Below are positions 9,400 through 18,800 of a stretch of DNA of 35,730 nt, piece after piece. A program made the position numbers and the translations under genes. The notes below the pieces were generated by a model. That model was not told where the DNA came from. It ran no database searches and saw only the letters and a list, made by a program, of their open reading frames with translations. Numbering within the stretch: position 1 is the first letter of the stretch; the number at the start of each line of letters is the position of its first letter. Origin of the DNA: Laspinema sp. D2d (GTDB taxonomy: Bacteria; Cyanobacteriota; Cyanobacteriia; Cyanobacteriales; Laspinemataceae). The stretch spans positions 1-35,730 of the forward strand of contig NZ_JAMXFC010000052.1 of assembly GCF_025370755.1 (NCBI RefSeq). Direction: 5' to 3'.

Positions 9400-9441
9400 G
9401 ATTTAAGACATAAAGCTAGGTTTAAAAAAGGGAGCAGTCTG

Positions 9442-10620
9442 ATGAGTTTAAGTCCATTCAATCTAATCAGAATTAGTTGTGATTCTCTGCGGGGAAATCG
9501 CTTGCGATCGGCCTTGACGACCTTGGGAGTGTTTATGGGAGTCACTGCGGTGAGTGCGACCATGCAAGTGAGGACAATCAGCACTTCTGTGATTTCTACG
9601 GAAATGGAAAAGCGTGAAGCACCGCAAATTTTGGCATATATGTATTCTAGCAATGATAGGCAATTGCAGCGAGAAGATGTCGATTATTTAAAAAATCGCT
9701 TAACTGGAGTTCAAAAGATAGGAACAAAAGCCTGGGTAAGTCTGGAGGCGACGGTTATTTTTGACCAAAAAGAAGCGGTTGCGAATATTCATGCTGTGTC
9801 TGAGGAACACTTGGAAATTTCCGGTCGTTCCCTCTTACAAGGACGATTTTTCAGTTCGGCTGATTTTATCAATTATCGCTCTGTCGTTGTGATTGATCGC
9901 TTTCTGGCAGAGAATTTGTTTGAGGGAAAAAATCCCATTGGCGAAAAGATTTATTGGGAGGGTCGATTGTATATTATAGTTGGAATGATAGATACAAAAA
10001 TGCGGAGTCAAAACCATGAACCGAGTGGGGAAATGTTGATCCCGATGTCTTTGTATTCGGCTCTCACAGGTCGATCCACCGTGGGATTCATTCTCATGCG
10101 ACCGGAACGGGTTGCAGAAATGGAACGGTTGAAAGAACAGGTAGAAACCCTGTTAAAGCAGCGCTATCCTGATGGTGAGATTTGGGTAAGAGCTAATATT
10201 GAGGATATTCTTGAGCAGAAAAAAACCCTGGATATGGTCTCCCGAGCGTTGTTGGCCGTGGGAGCAATTGCGTTGTTGGTGGGGGGAGTGGGAATTGCGA
10301 ATATTACGATCGCAGCGGTGATGGAACGGACGCCGGAAATTGGGTTGCGTCGTGCGATCGGTGCGACGGAAGGTGATATTATGTGCCAGTTTATTTTAGA
10401 AGCAGCAATTTTGAGTTTGATTGGGGGAGTTTTGGCGATCGCAACCGTACATGGATTAACGGTGGTGGTGGCCGATCGCTTTGAGTTACCTTATGAGTTT
10501 GAGCGGAAAACTGCTGGATTGGCGTTGGGTTCCGCGCTGTTGGTGGGGGTGGGTGCGGGGTTTTTGCCAGCGATGCAAGCAAGCAAGTTAGACCCGGTAC
10601 AAGCATTGCGATCGCGCTAG
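9442..10620 (+). CDS. MacB/DevC-type ABC transporter permease, second copy
   Basis: This 392-aa protein is a tandem paralogue of the gene just upstream, with the same N-terminal helix (SALTTLGVFMGVTAVSA), a periplasmic domain and three C-terminal helices. The first 40 residues and the last 130 are nearly identical between copies, even at DNA level, while the periplasmic domain has diverged strongly. That points to a duplication with changed substrate or partner contact, possibly followed by gene conversion of the ends. It contains no ATPase domain. The start ATG has a GGGAGC site. It lies 42 bases after copy one and 32 bases before the TolC-like gene. The pair may form a heterodimeric membrane core. 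Confidence 0.88.
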   Translation: MSLSPFNLIRISCDSLRGNRLRSALTTLGVFMGVTAVSATMQVRTISTSVISTEMEKREAPQILAYMYSSNDRQLQREDVDYLKNRLTGVQKIGTKAWVSLEATVIFDQKEAVANIHAVSEEHLEISGRSLLQGRFFSSADFINYRSVVVIDRFLAENLFEGKNPIGEKIYWEGRLYIIVGMIDTKMRSQNHEPSGEMLIPMSLYSALTGRSTVGFILMRPERVAEMERLKEQVETLLKQRYPDGEIWVRANIEDILEQKKTLDMVSRALLAVGAIALLVGGVGIANITIAAVMERTPEIGLRRAIGATEGDIMCQFILEAAILSLIGGVLAIATVHGLTVVVADRFELPYEFERKTAGLALGSALLVGVGAGFLPAMQASKLDPVQALRSR

Positions 10621-10652
10621 GATTTGATACAAATTAGGAAGGATGAAGGGGT

Positions 10653-12695
10653 ATGCAGAACAATCAAGATACAAAGTATGAAGAGATGGCGATCGCCACT
10701 CCGACGAACCAGCAGCGACCTGTTTGGGTGACCCTGACCGTTAGTTTTATGGCGGCTATTTTGGGTACATCTTTGACCCTGTTGGCCGGAAGCAAGTTTC
10801 ACGAAGGAGGAATTGCCGAGGAACTGACTCCGGAGGCCATTCCGGAAGCAATTACAGTATCAGAGTTGCCAGTTACCCCCGTTGTTGCGGCAAAACTTCC
10901 CCCCTCACCCCAAGGGGATATTCCTGATGTAATCGGGGAGTTGTTGTCTCCCTTGACACCAGCTTTTCCCACTCCCTCTGTAGTCTCCGCGCCTGTGAGA
11001 CCGGCTATATCATCGGGTAAAGTGAGAAATAATGGACCTCAGATAGAGGTTCCGCCATCGGCAGAAGCTGTGGAGAAGATAACAATAGAACTACGTCCGA
11101 AAACACCGGCAGCGCAAGTACCTCAAGGCGATCGCCGTGAGCAAAATGAAGTGATATCTCAGACTCTTCCTCAGTTACCCGTCGAAGCGAATCCCCCCAG
11201 TGGCGATCGCAATTTAGACCCCGCTACCCTGCCTTTATTTGAGAATCGGCCTGGGGAATGGGAAAGAGTGCCGGTGACGGTTCCTGAGACTGCTCCTGCG
11301 GTTCCTGAAATTCCTGGCGATCGGATCTCCGAGGGAATTCCCGTAACTCTGGTAGAGGTAGTGGGTTTAGCGGTTCAAAATAACCGAGATATTAAAAATG
11401 CCTATCTTGCTCGCATCGCACAACGAGTTAATTTAGCCGTTGCTTTAGATAAATTTCAACCTATCTTTACCCCAGAAATTTCGGTAGGTCTAAATCAAAA
11501 TGATGGGGGAAGTTCTACGAGTAATTCTGCTATAATTAGCGCCGGTTCAAGGGTCACGATGCGAATTCCCACCGGGGGAGAAATTAGTGCAGCATGGAAC
11601 CTGGGAGGCGTTGCTCAAAGTAGCAACCAATCGGAAATTATCGATGAAAATCAAGTTAATCAAGGTCTTTCATTAAGTTTTAGCCAACCTTTATTACGGG
11701 GGTTTGGGCGGGATATCAATACCGCTTCCATTAAAATTGCCCAATTTGACGAAACCCTTAATCAATTGAACTTAAACTCAACTTTAATTGATATTGTTAC
11801 CCAGGCAGTTGTCGGATATCGACAATTGTTAGAAGCACAGGAATCGGTAAAAATTGCGGAAAATTCCCTGAAAATTGCTCAGGATATCTTTGAGATTAAC
11901 CGAGCATTAGTGGAAGCAGGAAGAAAGCCTAAAATTGATTTAGTCCAAAATGAAAGAAATATCGCTGGACTAAGATTAGAGTTATTAAACCGGCAAAATA
12001 GTTTTGAGGAAGTCCGATTAGAATTGATAAAAACTTTAGATGTTGACGATTTTCCGATTATCCCCGGGGAAAAAATTGTGGTAGAGGATATTCAGCTAAA
12101 TGAAGAAGAATTGAAACAAGTGGCTTTGCGAAACAATGCCAGCTATCTCAATGCGGAACTAACGATAGAGATTGCAGAGTTAAATTTAATGTTAGCCGAA
12201 GATGAAAAGCGTTGGAATATGAACTTAAATGCGAGTTATGGGAGTAATTTGCAATCGATTAGTGATGATACCAATGAGGTAAAACTGGGAATTGGGTTGA
12301 GTCGAAATTTTGGCGATCGCAGCTTTGAAAGGCGAGTAGAACAAGAACGAGTGAATCTGTTACAAGCTCAAAATACCCGCGATGAGCAACGAGATAATCT
12401 GTTAATTCAAGTCGGTGATCAGGTGCGAAATGCCAATTTACTTTTACAACAAGTAAATTTAGCGCGGCAAGAAAGAGAATTTTCACAAAAAAACTTAGAA
12501 AATGAACGAGAATTACTCAGATTAGGTCGGGGTGAAATTCGCAATGTCATCAGCGCTCAGGAAGAAGTAGTTAACGCGAATAATAGGGAGTTAAGCGCAC
12601 AAATTGCCTATCTCAATGCCTTGACTTATTTAGAACAAACGGTGGGGATTACCTTGGAAACCTGGCAAATTACGGTAGAAACACCGGAAGAGTGA
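10653..12695 (+). CDS. TolC-family outer-membrane factor with N-terminal anchor and Pro-rich linker
   Basis: The 680-aa protein ends in a TolC-like channel of two repeated outer-membrane-factor halves (about 230-670). Typical features are VTLVEVVGLAVQNNRDIKNAYL opening the first half (key part LAVQNNRDIKNAYL), LSFSQPLLRG, and RNVISAQEEVVNANNREL near the end. The N terminus is unusual for TolC: a hydrophobic segment (about 26-46) followed by a proline-rich stretch of about 170 residues. It looks like a long signal or anchor and periplasmic spacer, as in some cyanobacterial TolC homologues such as HgdD. The ATG at 10653 has an AAGGATGAAGG site. It closes the operon and supplies the outer-membrane exit for the adaptor and permeases upstream. 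Confidence 0.88.
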   Translation: MQNNQDTKYEEMAIATPTNQQRPVWVTLTVSFMAAILGTSLTLLAGSKFHEGGIAEELTPEAIPEAITVSELPVTPVVAAKLPPSPQGDIPDVIGELLSPLTPAFPTPSVVSAPVRPAISSGKVRNNGPQIEVPPSAEAVEKITIELRPKTPAAQVPQGDRREQNEVISQTLPQLPVEANPPSGDRNLDPATLPLFENRPGEWERVPVTVPETAPAVPEIPGDRISEGIPVTLVEVVGLAVQNNRDIKNAYLARIAQRVNLAVALDKFQPIFTPEISVGLNQNDGGSSTSNSAIISAGSRVTMRIPTGGEISAAWNLGGVAQSSNQSEIIDENQVNQGLSLSFSQPLLRGFGRDINTASIKIAQFDETLNQLNLNSTLIDIVTQAVVGYRQLLEAQESVKIAENSLKIAQDIFEINRALVEAGRKPKIDLVQNERNIAGLRLELLNRQNSFEEVRLELIKTLDVDDFPIIPGEKIVVEDIQLNEEELKQVALRNNASYLNAELTIEIAELNLMLAEDEKRWNMNLNASYGSNLQSISDDTNEVKLGIGLSRNFGDRSFERRVEQERVNLLQAQNTRDEQRDNLLIQVGDQVRNANLLLQQVNLARQEREFSQKNLENERELLRLGRGEIRNVISAQEEVVNANNRELSAQIAYLNALTYLEQTVGITLETWQITVETPEE

Positions 12696-12812
12696 AAGGG
12701 AAGCGGGGTTGATTTGGATAGGATGGAGTTAAGGAATTGAGAAAACGCAAGTTAATTTACCGCGTTGTGATAGACTACTAAAAATCAGGACAATCAGAGA
12801 GGAGTGAGCATC

Positions 12813-15800
12813 ATGGGTAACCAACTTTCAGGGGGTAACGATGGGTTGCAACCTGTGGACTACAGCTACCTTTTGGAGCATATTTCGGGAGAAATACCGG
12901 GTCATACTCTATTTAAACTGTCTCGCGATCGCCGTCGATTACGCATGGATATCGATGAGATTGCAGCAGCAGTTGCCAGAACTCCGAATCTTCAAAATCC
13001 GTTAACCTCTAGCAACGGGGTGCGATCGGCCTCGGTGAAATTTACGGAACGGATTAAAGAGCAGTTTAGCAGTCAAATTCAGCAAATTAGAGACCAGTTG
13101 CAACAGCAACTTCAGCAAACAATGGGGTCTCCAGAGGCGATCGCCGCGATGGTGGCGGGTTTAATCACTGATTTATCTGAGTATCAAGGAACCGCCAGAC
13201 AGTTTGGATTAAACTTCAATTTTACCGCATCTAGTCCGACGCTACAAAAACAAAAAATTAGGTTAGAAAATAACCGTCCTGGCAGTGAATCCCTGCTCAA
13301 ATTTCATAAACTTACCATATCGGTTCAGAAGGTTGACCGCTTTGCCGCAGACCTCAAAACTGCGATCGCCACCTACATTGAAACCCAACTTGCTCCCGAT
13401 GATGAAAATGACCAACAAGATTTGTTAGATTTGCTGAATGGATTTGTTGCAGATGAATTTTCCGATTTTTATCAACTGCAAAAACTGATAGATACAGAAA
13501 GTCTGGGAAAACTCAAAAAAGAAGCTAAGATTTTCTATTTAAAATATCTTTATGAGCATTTGGAAAGCAGCGATACCCGAGGTAAAATTTATCTCGAAGA
13601 TTTAATCCGGCGGTTGGAGTTAATCGAAAAATATATCAATAATCCAGAAAAATCCGATGGGGATTATGATGTCACTTATGCTGGAGTGACGGTGAATTAC
13701 AAAGAAGCTTTTGCTCGTGCTGAAGTCTTTGATGCACTGCCAATTATTCCAATTATTGCCGGAAACTTAGGCGAACATACGGATAAAAGTGGCGGCAACC
13801 GGGAGTTTATTTTAGGACTGAAACTCAAGTTGGCCGGAAAGATTCAAAATCAGGATGGACTAGAGGTTTTGGAGTACAACATGGATCTACTCAATCCCGA
13901 CAGTGACAAACATCGGGAGGCGATCGCAGACCCAACTCAGACCCAGACTTTTGCCAGAAAAGTCTTGATTCGCTTCTTTTTATATTATTTTATTTTCGCC
14001 TCACCCCATAATCCTGAAGACCCAAATTACGAACCTCATCGAGAACTAGAGTATCAACCGGATGTCAGGTTTGATGAAATAGTAATGCCTATTTTGCGCC
14101 AGTCCGAGGACGCGGGAAAAAAAACCCTCTTGCGCGGATTGATCCGAGGTATCAAACAATCTAAGGCAGAGTTGAAAATTAACCACCTCAAGGATTTACT
14201 CAAAAACCTTCTCAAGCGCCAAGGGATTTTACCCACCCGAATTTATCCGCGACAGATTAACCTCAAAAAAGGAATCCTCCAGAGAGATATTAATATTGCC
14301 ATGCAGGGTCGTTTTTTACAATCTGCTGTAGAGAATAACCTCAAAGAAGGGTTGCAATATGTAACCATTACGAACCCAGGTCTGGATGAAACAGCGCTAT
14401 GTCAGTTAAAAGCAAGTTTTACCCTGGAAGACCTGCGTTATTTTCCGGAACCCGAACAGGAAGAATTCACTTGGCAATACAATATTACTGGAGTTTCTGT
14501 TTTGCCAATTATCTGCACTCCCACGGCGACGGTTTGCTGGAGTTGTTACCAAAATCATTTACAACAGCACCATAAATTAATTTTGTGGTCTTATGATAAT
14601 ACGCGTCTCAATCCCGGCGAATTTGATGCGACTCAGACCTTTGCCTATCGCTTCACCTGGACTATTTTATCCTATATTTGCTTGGACTTACTGTTAGAAA
14701 AAGCACCGAATAACCTCTTTATTCCCTTTGTGCGCTTGCATCAGGGAAGTTCGGAAAATCCCTTTCCTGCCGAGAAATTTCTGGCACATCTCTGTAAAGT
14801 CTTGTCTTATTTATTCAGTAGTCGGCATCAGTCGAATTGCCAAGGGTTTCGAGTCCGGAATCTGAATCAATATACGTTAGGGAATGGGTTGAAGTCTTTA
14901 TATTCTGTGTTACCGAAGACCTTTCGATTTACCACGACTGCTGCGCCATTGCAACTGGATAAACTGGCGATCGCCATTGTCTCTAGTCGCGAGAGTGATG
15001 CGGGTACCCAAAATCAAAATCCCCGCAACCGGATTGCCAATGTCACGGGAGAAATTATTGGCATTCAGCGCCAGCAACCGGGGACAATTCAAATTGAACG
15101 ACTGCATACCTTCAGTGATAATTACTCCCTCCATCGCTTATATCGGGAACCTCCCATTTTAATTGAAACCATCAACGAACTCTATCGCCAAGGATATCGG
15201 CATATCTTGTATGTGGCGCAGGCACCCTATACCAGTACCCTGCATATCACCCGAGGCGATCGCGAGGATGACCTCTATTTTATGTCTCCTACCCTGATCA
15301 CCGCTTTAATTAAAAATAACCCGAACCTCAAAATTTATCCCATCTTTTTCGATAAATATTACGTTCGGAAATTAAAAAATACAGGAGTGACGGGGTTTGT
15401 TATTCAAGACACGGAACAATTAACGACTTTAACTCAAGACCCCCGGCAAGAAGCAGTTGTTTTTCTCAATTTATTTAATGGGATGAGTGTTGGCAACAAT
15501 CCCGATGAACGATTTTACAATGGCGTCATTTCCTATTCTACTTTACTCGGACATTATTATGAAGGAGTGATGGATGACCAATCCATTCGACAGGATTTGA
15601 TTTACAACAGTCCCCTGAAACAAGACATTGTAGAATACTTGACCCTGTTTCACTTTTATCGGTTTGAACGTCAAAATCGCCCGACTTTAAAACTTGACCC
15701 GTATGAGACGTTAATCGGAGATAGTTCCTTTAGTGCGCTTTCCATCTTTGAACAGATGACGCCGAGGGTAGATTTTAATTCATTGGCTTTTTTGACCGAA

Positions 15801-15842
15801 GTTAAGAAAGTATTAGATTTACGCAGGAGGGAAAACCGATGA
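12813..15842 (+). CDS. Large protein of unknown function, partner of the downstream helicase-like NTPase
   Basis: I do not recognise this protein of about 1009 aa. Its N-terminal half is mostly helical, with a Gln-rich coiled coil near residues 85-110. A cluster of Cys and His follows (C568, C575, C578, H582, H586), which could bind zinc. The C-terminal third (about 715-900) reads by eye as three strands, helix, strand (HILYVAQAP, 797-805), helix, strand, an order compatible with an RNase H/PIWI-like fold, although no convincing catalytic acid set is seen. I prefer ATG 12813, preceded by GAGAGGAG at good spacing, over GTG 12804. Its stop overlaps the next gene's start in an ATGA, so the two products are probably made in linked amounts and act together. 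Confidence 0.75.
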   Translation: MGNQLSGGNDGLQPVDYSYLLEHISGEIPGHTLFKLSRDRRRLRMDIDEIAAAVARTPNLQNPLTSSNGVRSASVKFTERIKEQFSSQIQQIRDQLQQQLQQTMGSPEAIAAMVAGLITDLSEYQGTARQFGLNFNFTASSPTLQKQKIRLENNRPGSESLLKFHKLTISVQKVDRFAADLKTAIATYIETQLAPDDENDQQDLLDLLNGFVADEFSDFYQLQKLIDTESLGKLKKEAKIFYLKYLYEHLESSDTRGKIYLEDLIRRLELIEKYINNPEKSDGDYDVTYAGVTVNYKEAFARAEVFDALPIIPIIAGNLGEHTDKSGGNREFILGLKLKLAGKIQNQDGLEVLEYNMDLLNPDSDKHREAIADPTQTQTFARKVLIRFFLYYFIFASPHNPEDPNYEPHRELEYQPDVRFDEIVMPILRQSEDAGKKTLLRGLIRGIKQSKAELKINHLKDLLKNLLKRQGILPTRIYPRQINLKKGILQRDINIAMQGRFLQSAVENNLKEGLQYVTITNPGLDETALCQLKASFTLEDLRYFPEPEQEEFTWQYNITGVSVLPIICTPTATVCWSCYQNHLQQHHKLILWSYDNTRLNPGEFDATQTFAYRFTWTILSYICLDLLLEKAPNNLFIPFVRLHQGSSENPFPAEKFLAHLCKVLSYLFSSRHQSNCQGFRVRNLNQYTLGNGLKSLYSVLPKTFRFTTTAAPLQLDKLAIAIVSSRESDAGTQNQNPRNRIANVTGEIIGIQRQQPGTIQIERLHTFSDNYSLHRLYREPPILIETINELYRQGYRHILYVAQAPYTSTLHITRGDREDDLYFMSPTLITALIKNNPNLKIYPIFFDKYYVRKLKNTGVTGFVIQDTEQLTTLTQDPRQEAVVFLNLFNGMSVGNNPDERFYNGVISYSTLLGHYYEGVMDDQSIRQDLIYNSPLKQDIVEYLTLFHFYRFERQNRPTLKLDPYETLIGDSSFSALSIFEQMTPRVDFNSLAFLTEVKKVLDLRRRENR

Positions 15843-18800
15843 TTGCTGAAGAACTGGGACGGTTGTTTGAAGTGGGGTTTAATATTGGAATTCTGGCCTA
15901 TATTGAACAGCACTCAATTAAACATCGATTTGGAGAATTATATCGCCAGGATTTGCAGCAGCTAAAATTGCCAAAAATAGTCAAGCGGATTGCTAACAAA
16001 CAGGAGGCGATCGCCGCAAATCATTTGGAGATTTTGGACAGATGGAGTCGATTTTTTATCCAAAAAGGATTTCTCTCAGGGTTCAACTTCTTTCGGGAGT
16101 ATCTGCAATCTACGGATTGGAGTCAGCGTCAGCAAAAACACTTAGAAATTCTCTATTATCAATGTAGTTTTGGTGGCGATAATAGTATCGGGACTTATCC
16201 CAAAGATGCTATCAAACATTGTGGGGAAATCTTATCCCAGTTTCCGACCCTCGACTCGACCCAACTGACGCGCATGATTGACCAATATCATGGACTAGAA
16301 AAATCGCGTTGGAAAAAGGGGGAATTTTTACATTCGGACAGTTTAATGTTGTTGCGCTGTCGGCAAGATTACCGGATAATCTGTGTGGATTTGTCCGTCT
16401 TCTCCGTGCGATCGCTAGAGGATATTGTTCCCCTGGATGATGTAGAAGTCTTGCGGAATCTCCTGATTGCCGAACTCAACCATTTACGGTCTAAAAGTGT
16501 CTTTGCCAAGTTGCACCTTGATACGGGGATAAATCCTCCTTTGGAGGTTGATTTTGCTCAAGATTTACACTATTATTTGAAAGCATTTAAGCGCCGAGAT
16601 AAAGAAAGCACTAAATTAATTCAAGCGGGTTCCTATGCGCATAGTTTCTATGGATTTTTGCAAGAAAATCAGCTATTGCCGGAGGATGCCTCAGTGGTGT
16701 TTAATGTGATTGGATATAGCGATCGCCAGATTGCTACGATTGCCTTACGTCCCGATAACCTCAATTTTCTGGCAACCTGTGCGGATCTTTATAAAAATGA
16801 ACCGAAAGAGCAAGAAATCACCACGGCAAGAACCAAAGTTTTAGCTCAAATTCAACGGAGTGCAGCGCGCAGTTTTATCAATGGCAAACAATTTGTAGAA
16901 AATTTAGCTAAAGTTCCGGTTACTTCCTCCGAATCCGGGATTCATGAAGTAACGCATCAAGAACGCATTGAAGGGTTTTTTAACTCCGTGGGGATTCTGC
17001 CTCGGGAATTGGCGACTCCCTTGGGATTACCGGAGGGATTGACCCTGCGAAATGCACATTCAGAATTGATTAAAAAAGCGCTGACTTCTGAGGAAATTTA
17101 TCTGTTTTTAACCGGAAATCCGGGGATTGGCAAAACCACAGCGATCGCGAATTTTTTGCAGTTCCATTTTGACGAGGGGTTCTTATTTGTATATATCAGT
17201 CCTCGCACCCAAGTCAATCTGGATATTATCGATAAATTCAAATCCGCAACGGGTAATCTTTGTGACGATCGCCTCTGGTGTTTGACGAGTAACTCTACCA
17301 TTATTCGAGAAAACCACGGATTTCCCACGGTTCGATATCAGTCCAATTCCCATCGGAAGCATTTTACCGCCAATACCGTTAATTTTATCCCTGCGGAGGG
17401 GGAAGTGCGATCGGCACATCACAATCAACCCTCTCGGTTAAATCCCATCAGCGCCGATTTGTTTCACGATCGCGGGGTAAAAACTGCCGGAGTGCTTTCC
17501 AGTATTTGCAGTGGACTTCATACCGTCATCAGCGATCGTCTTTCCAACCAGATCATCGCCACCGTTGCCATTCAATCTCTGCGCGTCACCCCCACCGGCA
17601 ATGATACCTTGCGCCATCTGGATAAAATCTTTAGAAGTGCCTGCAACAAACAAACCGGAGTAATTCCTGCCAAAATGCAGGAAATATCTCAACGCATCAA
17701 ACATCTGTTTATTATGATTGACGAAATCACGGGAGATGATAGTGGTGTTCACTTTCTAAAAGGACTCGGGACCTTTTTGCGAAACCATGAATTAACCGAC
17801 TCCCGACATGGATTTAATACCAAAGTCATAGTTGCTGACGCTTCCCTTGTCGAATCTGACGTCATTAATCAACATCTGTCCCAAACCTCTCCCGAACCGG
17901 ATAAAATCTATTTTCGCCTTGCCAAAAAACAGAATACACCCCTGTCTATTGAACAGTTTAAATTTGCTAAATTGGGTGCTTGTGCTATTAATGCCAACTC
18001 CTATCCCGCCAATCACTTAGACATCACCTATAAAGTCTTTGTGGAATTTGTTAAATTTACCCCCACCCTTTTTCAACAAAAAGAACGTCCTCTTATTGAA
18101 AGGATGCAGTCCCAATTAGTCAAAGATATTCACCGCCTCTTAAGCACTCCAGAAACCCGGCAAATCCTGGTTTATATTCAAGACAAACAACGATTGCAAG
18201 ATATCATTACTCTCCTGGAAGAACGCCTGGACAGCTTTTTACCTTATACCGATTATCTGGAAATTCATGCCAACCTATCCGATGCAGATAAACTAAAAAT
18301 TCAAACCCACAAAGAAGGGGTAAAAATTGTCTTCATGACCTCTTCTGCCAGTCGGGGATTATCCTTTCCTAAAGCACAACATATCTTAGTTGAAATTCCC
18401 CGATTTCAGATTGAGCAAAATCTGATGGAAGTGATACAGGTCATTTATCGCGCCAGAGGAGAATATTGCGAAAATGGGGTCCGGCAAACTTTAGATACAG
18501 AAGCAAAATCCCTGATATTTTACCTAGGCGATCGCGCCATTGATTATCTCCCCTCCGAACCCCTGACCCCAGAAGAAACCCTAAAAAACCGGCAAATGTC
18601 CCGGCAAGAAAGCATCTTAACCCTCTTAAATTTGTTACTAATTCTCAAAGTTTCCATCATGACCCGAATTGTCGGTTCCGGACCCTTGGGAAGAAAAGAA
18701 TGTCTACTCATTCCCATTGGCGGTAAATCAATTTCCTCCGTTGGCATGACCTTGAGTGGGGAAATCACCCAACTAATTCGAGAACTCAAAAACGAATATC

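Noticed and set aside
6327-12695. Type I protein secretion system
   Set aside because: The permeases are of MacB/FtsX type and not of the ABC exporter type fused to an ATPase, so a MacAB/DevBCA-like exporter is the better reading.
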